Source: Candidatus Paceibacterota bacterium
GTDB taxonomy: Bacteria; Verrucomicrobiota; Verrucomicrobiia; Limisphaerales; UBA8199
DNA length: 64,000 bases
Direction: 5' to 3'
NCBI GenBank assembly: GCA_035452965.1
Contig: DAOTCE010000019.1
Location: 37,243 to 101,242, forward strand
In this document: positions 59,344-64,000 of the stretch, in pieces
Layout of the letters: each line of letters begins with the position of its first letter
Position numbering within the stretch: the first letter of the stretch is position 1
Program-made: the position numbers and the translations under genes
The notes under the pieces: model-generated
The model's database searches: none
Told to the model about the DNA's origin: nothing
The model's input: only the letters and a program-made list of their open reading frames with translations

Positions 59344-59433
59344 AAATCAATGCCGCAGTCCGAAGTCCATTGGGGCCGACATCAGCGCGCCTGGCAACCA
59401 GAATCGCCGGAGCGGTGCTGTGGCCCGGCTGCT

Positions 59434-61323
59434 TCATAGCGATAGCAAATACTCGTTCAGATCGTTGATCTCATCCGCCGTCAAATGGGACGTCTTCCCG
59501 TGCCGGTCGTTCGGGTTGGCGGTCGTCAGCACGTCGCGCATGGTGGGCGCCGAGCCGTCGTGCAGATACGGTGCGGTGCGCCACGTCTCAACCAGCGTTG
59601 GCGTGTCGAAGAGGTCGGACGGCTTGTCGAACCGGCCGGCTGTGCCCACGTCGTAGCTTTTCAAATCGGTGCCCAGCGGCCCGGAATGGCATTGCGCGCA
59701 AGCGGTTTCCTTGCTCCGGAAGATTTTTTCTCCGCGTTTGGCCGCCGCCGACAACTTGCCCTTCACCAAGTAAGGGCTGGGCACCGGTTGGAGCGACTTG
59801 ACGTAGGCGTCCATGGCTTCGGCCACCTCCGGCGGCTGGACGGTGAACAGGATGTGATGGATGCCCGCGCGCATTGCGGCTTCGGCGGTCTCGCGCACGC
59901 CGGTGCTCATCGCCGGCGGCGTCTGGAACGTCAGCAAGAGGCTCTTGTTGTTCTTGGGATTGCCGATGCCGTCGTTGAGCAGGTCCCAATTCAATGCGTC
60001 CATTCGTGCGTCGCCGGGATGGCAGCTCGCGCAGCTTTGCCAGCCCTGGAAGCAGATGCGCGCGTCGTTGAAGTAGAATTCGCCCCGGCGCTCGACAGTG
60101 TTGCGCGGCTTCGGCCCGAGCGGGATGGACTCCGCCCTGGGGTGCGTGCCGTCGAGGTTGAGCACGGTCAGGGTGTCCGAGAAGTAGTTCGCCACGTAGG
60201 CCCGGCCGCCCGCGACCACCGCCGCGCGCGGGCCCAGGTCGCCTTCCGGCAGCGGCCACCGCTCGCGCACGCCGACCAGGAATGACAGGTCGTTCGCCAC
60301 CTCCGAGGGCGAGCGGGTTGTCGCGGTGCTGTAGGGCAGCGCCGCGCTCAGGGCCCGAAGGGGATCGGGCGACAGCTTGGCCAGCTTGTCCAACAGTGCG
60401 GGGAAATCCGTCACGCTGACCTCGTGCGTTCCCGCCAGCGCCACCACGAGCTTCCGGCCGTCGGCGCTCCAGGCCGCGCCCCAAGGGTTCGCCGCGCCGC
60501 GGTCAATCGTGTCCAGCAAGAAGGTGTTGAGCACCTGCATCCGCCGGAGGTCAATGATCGTCTTGGCGTTCGTGTTCATCCAGCCGCGTTCCAGTTGCGT
60601 CGTCGGCAGGTGGAAGCGGGCCAGGATGTGCGTGAGGACGGCGTAGCGGCCGTCGGGCGAGACGCGGATTTCCTGCAAGCTCCCGCTGCCGTTGGGCAGC
60701 CACAGGTCATCCACCACCCGGCCCTGTGCTGTGTCAATCACGCTCACCACCGCGCCCACGTGTTCGGCGTCGGCGCGGCCGGTGGGCAGATGATTGGCCA
60801 CCAGCAACCGCTTTCCATCGGGCGTGATTGCCGCGGCCACCGGCTCGCGGCGCACCGGAACGCGGGCAAGCGTCTTTCCGGTGGCAAGATCCATGACGCT
60901 GACGTCGTTGTTGAACCGGTTGCAGAGGTACAGGATTTTGCCGTCGGGCGACAGCACGGGCGACATCGCCGTGTGGCCGGCACGCAGTTTAGTGACCACG
61001 CGCTCTTTGGCCAGGTCCACGACGCAGACCTGGCTTTCCGGCGCGGCGCAGGTGACCAGGAGCGTGCCGCCGCTGGCGCCAAGCGCCAAGCCGCTGGGTG
61101 ATCCCGGTGTGGGGATGGTTTTGGTCACCCGCCTCGACTCCGTATTGAACGCCAGCACCCGGTTGACCGTTGCGCAAGCGATGTAGATCGTGCTGCCGTC
61201 CGGCGTGGCAACCATGGCGGTCGGCGAAAGCCAGGTTGCCTCAGCCGCTGGCGCGGCGCCGCCCGACCATAGGAGAAAAGTAACAAGCGCGCCCGCGGCG
61301 GCTCCGAATCGTGACCCGGACAT
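59434..61323 (-). CDS. Secreted YVTN-type beta-propeller with cytochrome c peroxidase-like domain
   Basis: 629 aa: a signal peptide, then seven-bladed propeller repeats (G-S-T-I-Y-I-A-C, P-D-G-K-I-L-Y-L-C-N, T-P-D-G-K-R-L-L-V-A-N). Two haem motifs follow, C-A-S-C-H and C-A-Q-C-H, in a di-haem peroxidase-like C-terminal part ending S-H-L-T-A-D-E-I-N-D-L-N-E-Y-L. First gene of the minus-strand cluster in transcription order. Likely an electron-transfer partner for periplasmic oxidation. Confidence 0.85.
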   Translation of the reverse strand: MSGSRFGAAAGALVTFLLWSGGAAPAAEATWLSPTAMVATPDGSTIYIACATVNRVLAFNTESRRVTKTIPTPGSPSGLALGASGGTLLVTCAAPESQVCVVDLAKERVVTKLRAGHTAMSPVLSPDGKILYLCNRFNNDVSVMDLATGKTLARVPVRREPVAAAITPDGKRLLVANHLPTGRADAEHVGAVVSVIDTAQGRVVDDLWLPNGSGSLQEIRVSPDGRYAVLTHILARFHLPTTQLERGWMNTNAKTIIDLRRMQVLNTFLLDTIDRGAANPWGAAWSADGRKLVVALAGTHEVSVTDFPALLDKLAKLSPDPLRALSAALPYSTATTRSPSEVANDLSFLVGVRERWPLPEGDLGPRAAVVAGGRAYVANYFSDTLTVLNLDGTHPRAESIPLGPKPRNTVERRGEFYFNDARICFQGWQSCASCHPGDARMDALNWDLLNDGIGNPKNNKSLLLTFQTPPAMSTGVRETAEAAMRAGIHHILFTVQPPEVAEAMDAYVKSLQPVPSPYLVKGKLSAAAKRGEKIFRSKETACAQCHSGPLGTDLKSYDVGTAGRFDKPSDLFDTPTLVETWRTAPYLHDGSAPTMRDVLTTANPNDRHGKTSHLTADEINDLNEYLLSL

Positions 61324-61490
61324 GGCGATCATCGTCCCGCTAGATTGTCTGGCTTCGCGCGGAATTCAAGCCCGCAAATACCTTCGCGCCGGCTGGGGGG
61401 TGTGAGACAGAATTCATCCGAAGTGGGAGAATACTCGGAATACAACGCGTTGCGTATCCAGGTTGCCAGGTGCTGAGACGGATGACCTCG

Positions 61491-61522
61491 CATTAACACC
61501 CCGCTTTAGCGGGGTGTTAATG
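61491..61522. terminator. Perfect 14-bp hairpin in intergenic region
   Basis: CATTAACACCCCGC-TTTA-GCGGGGTGTTAATG is a perfect palindrome with a 4-nt loop between the divergent-side cluster start and the end of the LysR gene. No T-run on the LysR side, but the stem is strong. The rest of 61324-61723 shows no gene I can support. Confidence 0.7.
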
Positions 61523-61723
61523 AGAGACATGCTGCGGTGTATATGTGAAGCGATATACGAGAGGCCCGGATCTGCGGTATAAAACCGCCCAAAACAGAAG
61601 ACGGTCTTGCGCCCACTTTCCCGCCTCCGACACCGCCGGACGGCGGAGCCGCGTCATCAGCGAGGCAGCCGGGCGGGCCGAGCGGCGCCACAGCAGCAGC
61701 CGGTCCAAAGCGAAGCGCCGGAC

Positions 61724-62614
61724 CTACGCGAACATCCGGGCGGCTTTGCGCAACTCCTCTACAAACACAGCGAGCGGCCTGTCTTCCGCCCGGTTGGATC
61801 GCTGGCCGGCGGCGATGCACACCGGTTCCGGTGCCGAGGATAAGGTGATCAGGCGGGCACGCTTGGGAAAGAGCCGCGCCACCTGCGTGGTAACGAACGC
61901 GACGCCCAGGCCGGATTCCACCGCGGCCATGAGGTTTTCTGTGCCGTTATATTCGCCGGCGATCCTGGGCCGTTGCTTGTGGCGGCGCAGCCAGCCATCA
62001 ATAAAACGCCAGTACTCAGGATAGTCGCGCCGGCAGAAGCCGAGCAGCGGTTCACGAACGACCTCCGCGGGCGTCACCCGCGACCGCCGGGCGAGGGAAT
62101 GCTTTCGGTGAACCGCCAGCCGCCAGGGCGCGCGAACGAGCAGTTCCCAAGTGAGACCGGGGGTTGCCCGTTGCTCGCCAACGCTCAGGGCGACATCCAA
62201 TTCGCCGCTTGCCAGTCCGCTCCGCATCTCGTTGGTGGACAGGTCCATCAGCTCGATGCGCGCGCTGCGATGCGCCTGGGTGAAGATCGCCACCGCCGGT
62301 GACAGGATGCCGGCGGAGAGCGAGGGGGCGTAGCCGATGCGCAGCCGCGGCCCGACGCCCGCCTCCCGCACCCGGTCGAGCACTTGCTCGGCGTGCCGCA
62401 GCAGTTCGGGAGCTTCGCGGAGCAGGGCCTCCCCGGCCGGGGTAAGCCGGATCGAGTGTGCCTGGCGCTCCAGCAGGCACTGGCCGACTTGCTCCTCCAA
62501 CGCTCTAATCTGCCGGCTCAAGGCGGGCTGGGTCAGGAATATCTTCTTCGCGGCGCGACTGATGTTGCCCTGTTCGGCCACGGCGACGAAGTAGCGGAGT
62601 TGTCGGAGTTCCAT
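61724..62614 (-). CDS. LysR-family transcriptional regulator
   Basis: 296 aa from MELRQLRYFVAVAEQGNISR, the standard LysR opening, with the HTH (A-A-K-K-I-F-L-T-Q-P-A-L-S-R-Q-I-R-A-L-E) and a type 2 periplasmic-binding effector domain. It is divergent from the pirin gene with an 83-bp gap, the classic arrangement for a LysR protein controlling its neighbour (pirin and wrbA-like quinone reductase). Confidence 0.95.
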   Translation of the reverse strand: MELRQLRYFVAVAEQGNISRAAKKIFLTQPALSRQIRALEEQVGQCLLERQAHSIRLTPAGEALLREAPELLRHAEQVLDRVREAGVGPRLRIGYAPSLSAGILSPAVAIFTQAHRSARIELMDLSTNEMRSGLASGELDVALSVGEQRATPGLTWELLVRAPWRLAVHRKHSLARRSRVTPAEVVREPLLGFCRRDYPEYWRFIDGWLRRHKQRPRIAGEYNGTENLMAAVESGLGVAFVTTQVARLFPKRARLITLSSAPEPVCIAAGQRSNRAEDRPLAVFVEELRKAARMFA

Positions 62615-62697
62615 GGCGGACAGCATACCCAAAAAGCAGTCTCAGGCCAAGAACTTGGCATTAGCCGCCCCGGCCAAACGCGGCGACTGTGGGGGGC

Positions 62698-63414
62698 ATG
62701 AAGACAATAACGACTGAGTTGAATATCCGGCCGGCGAACGAGCGCGGCCATGCCAACCATGGCTGGCTCGACTCGCATCACACCTTCTCCTTCGCCAATT
62801 ACTACGATCCGGCGCAGATGGGCTTTCGCTCACTTCGCGTGATTAACGACGACCGCGTGGCGCCGGGGCAGGGCTTCGGGACGCACCCGCATCGCGACAT
62901 GGAGATCTTCAGCTACGTGCTCGCAGGCACGCTGGAGCACAAGGACAGCATGGGCCACGGGCGGCAGCTCCAGCCGGGCCAGATTCAACTGATGAGCGCG
63001 GGCCGAGGCATCACGCACAGCGAGTTCAATCCCGCTGCCGCCGCCCCGCTCCATTTCCTGCAAATCTGGATTCAGCCGCGGGAACGCGGCCTGACCCCCA
63101 GCTACACGGAGTGGCATCCGAAACCAGAACACGCCAACGCGCCCAAGGTGCTGGTGATCTCGCCGGACGGGCGCGAGGGCTCGGCCACCATCCAGCAGGA
63201 CGCCGACATCTACCGCATCCGGCTCAAGCCCGGGCAGACCGTGACCCACAAACTCAGGCCAGGCCGGGGAGCGTGGCTGCAAATTGCCGAAGGTGTGCTA
63301 TCCTTCAACGGGATCGAACTGACCACGGGCGATGGAGCCAGCACCGAAGCCCCCGGCGACCTGACGTTCACGGCCACTGAGGCGACGGAAGCGCTCCTCT
63401 TCGATCTCAAGTGA
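62698..63414 (+). CDS. Pirin-family protein (quercetin dioxygenase-like)
   Basis: 238 aa bicupin-like protein. Metal ligands are in F-G-T-H-P-H-R-D-M-E-I-F-S-Y-V-L-A-G-T-L-E-H (His, His, Glu, His), and R-S-L-R-V-I-N-D-D is typical of the YhaK/pirin group. Together with LysR and a WrbA homologue it suggests an oxidative or quinone-stress regulon. Confidence 0.93.
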   Translation: MKTITTELNIRPANERGHANHGWLDSHHTFSFANYYDPAQMGFRSLRVINDDRVAPGQGFGTHPHRDMEIFSYVLAGTLEHKDSMGHGRQLQPGQIQLMSAGRGITHSEFNPAAAAPLHFLQIWIQPRERGLTPSYTEWHPKPEHANAPKVLVISPDGREGSATIQQDADIYRIRLKPGQTVTHKLRPGRGAWLQIAEGVLSFNGIELTTGDGASTEAPGDLTFTATEATEALLFDLK

Positions 63415-63464
63415 ATCGCATTGCGCAACCAGGACCGTTAAGATCAATCGAACATAAAAGAACT

Positions 63465-63959
63465 ATGACCAAACTGCTCGTTGTCTACTACTCCATGTAT
63501 GGCCATGTTGAAACGCTCGCCAAGGCTATCGCCGAGGGGGCGCGCTCCGTTGACGGCGTTGAGGTGACCGTCAAACGTGTGCCCGAACTGATGAGCGCGG
63601 AGAAGCTCGCGCAAGCCGGCGGCAAGACCGACCAGGCAGCGCCCGTCGCCTCGCCGAAGGAACTCGGCGGCTTCGACGCCATCATTTTCGGCACGCCGAC
63701 GCGCTTCGGCAACATGGCGGCGCAAATGCGCAACTTCCTCGACCAGACGGGCAGCCTGTGGCTGAGCGGCGGGCTCGTCGGAAAAGTCGCGAGCGTCTTT
63801 GCCAGCACCGGCACCGGCGGCGGCAATGAATCCACCATCCTCACGTTCATCCCCACGCTGCTGCACCACGGCATGGTTTACGTCGGCTTGCCCTACGCCT
63901 GCCCCGAGTTGGCCGACATCAGTGAACTCAAAGGCGGCAGCCCTTACGGAGAGTTCTGA
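63465..63959 (+). CDS. wrbA: WrbA-type NAD(P)H:quinone oxidoreductase, C-terminally short
   Basis: A flavodoxin-fold start (L-L-V-V-Y-Y-S-M-Y-G-H-V-E-T-L), F-G-T-P-T-R-F-G-N-M-A-A-Q-M-R-N-F-L-D and T-G-T-G-G-G-N-E-S-T fit WrbA closely. The protein is 164 aa against about 200 in the family. It breaks off after G-G-S-P-Y-G, where the family continues A-S-T-I-A-G. The divergence is abrupt and no frame downstream in the window resumes it. Truncation by rearrangement just outside the right edge, or a diverged short form, are both possible. Confidence 0.85.
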   Translation: MTKLLVVYYSMYGHVETLAKAIAEGARSVDGVEVTVKRVPELMSAEKLAQAGGKTDQAAPVASPKELGGFDAIIFGTPTRFGNMAAQMRNFLDQTGSLWLSGGLVGKVASVFASTGTGGGNESTILTFIPTLLHHGMVYVGLPYACPELADISELKGGSPYGEF

Positions 63960-64000
63960 GTCAGTCCGTCAACGGTTTTGTTGAAAGTTATTCACCGCGC

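Overview
The window is a 64 kb piece of a GC-rich chromosome, most likely Verrucomicrobiota (Limisphaerales/Pedosphaera-like). The basis is the combination of a PEP-CTERM protein, LamG-type secreted proteins, two-domain DUF1080 hydrolases, an HzsA-like cytochrome/propeller protein and the GC-rich gene set. The taxonomic call is inference. The left 30 kb is mobile DNA of about 50% GC; the right 34 kb is GC-rich core chromosome.

Layout. (1) Positions 1 to about 19424 are the right part of an integrative element (here IE1) whose left end lies outside the window. Its large serine recombinase (17534-19333) sits at the right end against a broken comM/yifB gene. IE1 carries a type II restriction-modification set (D12-class methylase, XRE controller, PD-(D/E)XK candidate), DUF4145 and ArdC-like proteins, a tyrosine recombinase, a polymerase-like protein next to repeated 17-mers, a Gp37/Gp68 protein, a beta-class DNA methylase next to an AlbA/Schlafen-like protein, and a PEP-CTERM/lipoprotein pair. 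(2) Positions 19425-20372 are the middle of comM. (3) Positions 20364-30241 are a second, complete element (IE2, about 9.9 kb) inserted in frame in comM, bounded by a 9-bp direct repeat. It has a large serine recombinase, a small serine recombinase, a fused cytosine methylase with a possible nuclease domain, and a Vsr endonuclease. (4) Positions 30233-30736 are the comM 3' end. comM is therefore split by two different serine-recombinase elements.

IE1 and IE2 share a four-gene module in the same order (HTH protein, about 100-aa protein, 56-60-aa acidic protein, about 155-165-aa protein), plus a GNAT-like protein and a LamG-like surface protein. They look like members of one element family with different cargo. 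Reading both by eye I found no GATC in about 29 kb, while GATC is common in the flanking chromosome. The reverse holds for CTAG, which is very rare in the chromosome and near expectation in IE1. This pattern and the shared module are the strongest leads in the window.

The core region (30828 onward) holds a secreted amidase-like protein, a KaiC-like/PEP-pyruvate-binding protein, glutamate dehydrogenase, a secreted endonuclease/phosphatase, folE2, a DksA-like gene with rpmG and rpsR, prmA, an efflux adaptor plus ATPase without a permease, a parallel beta-helix protein, a four-gene phosphorelay (CHASE hybrid kinase, RsbU-type phosphatase, two REC-HPt proteins), a secreted sugar-catabolism-like cluster (DUF1080, propeller, HzsA-like, aldo/keto reductase, YVTN/cytochrome), a LysR/pirin pair and a shortened wrbA at the edge. 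I saw no rRNA, tRNA or CRISPR.
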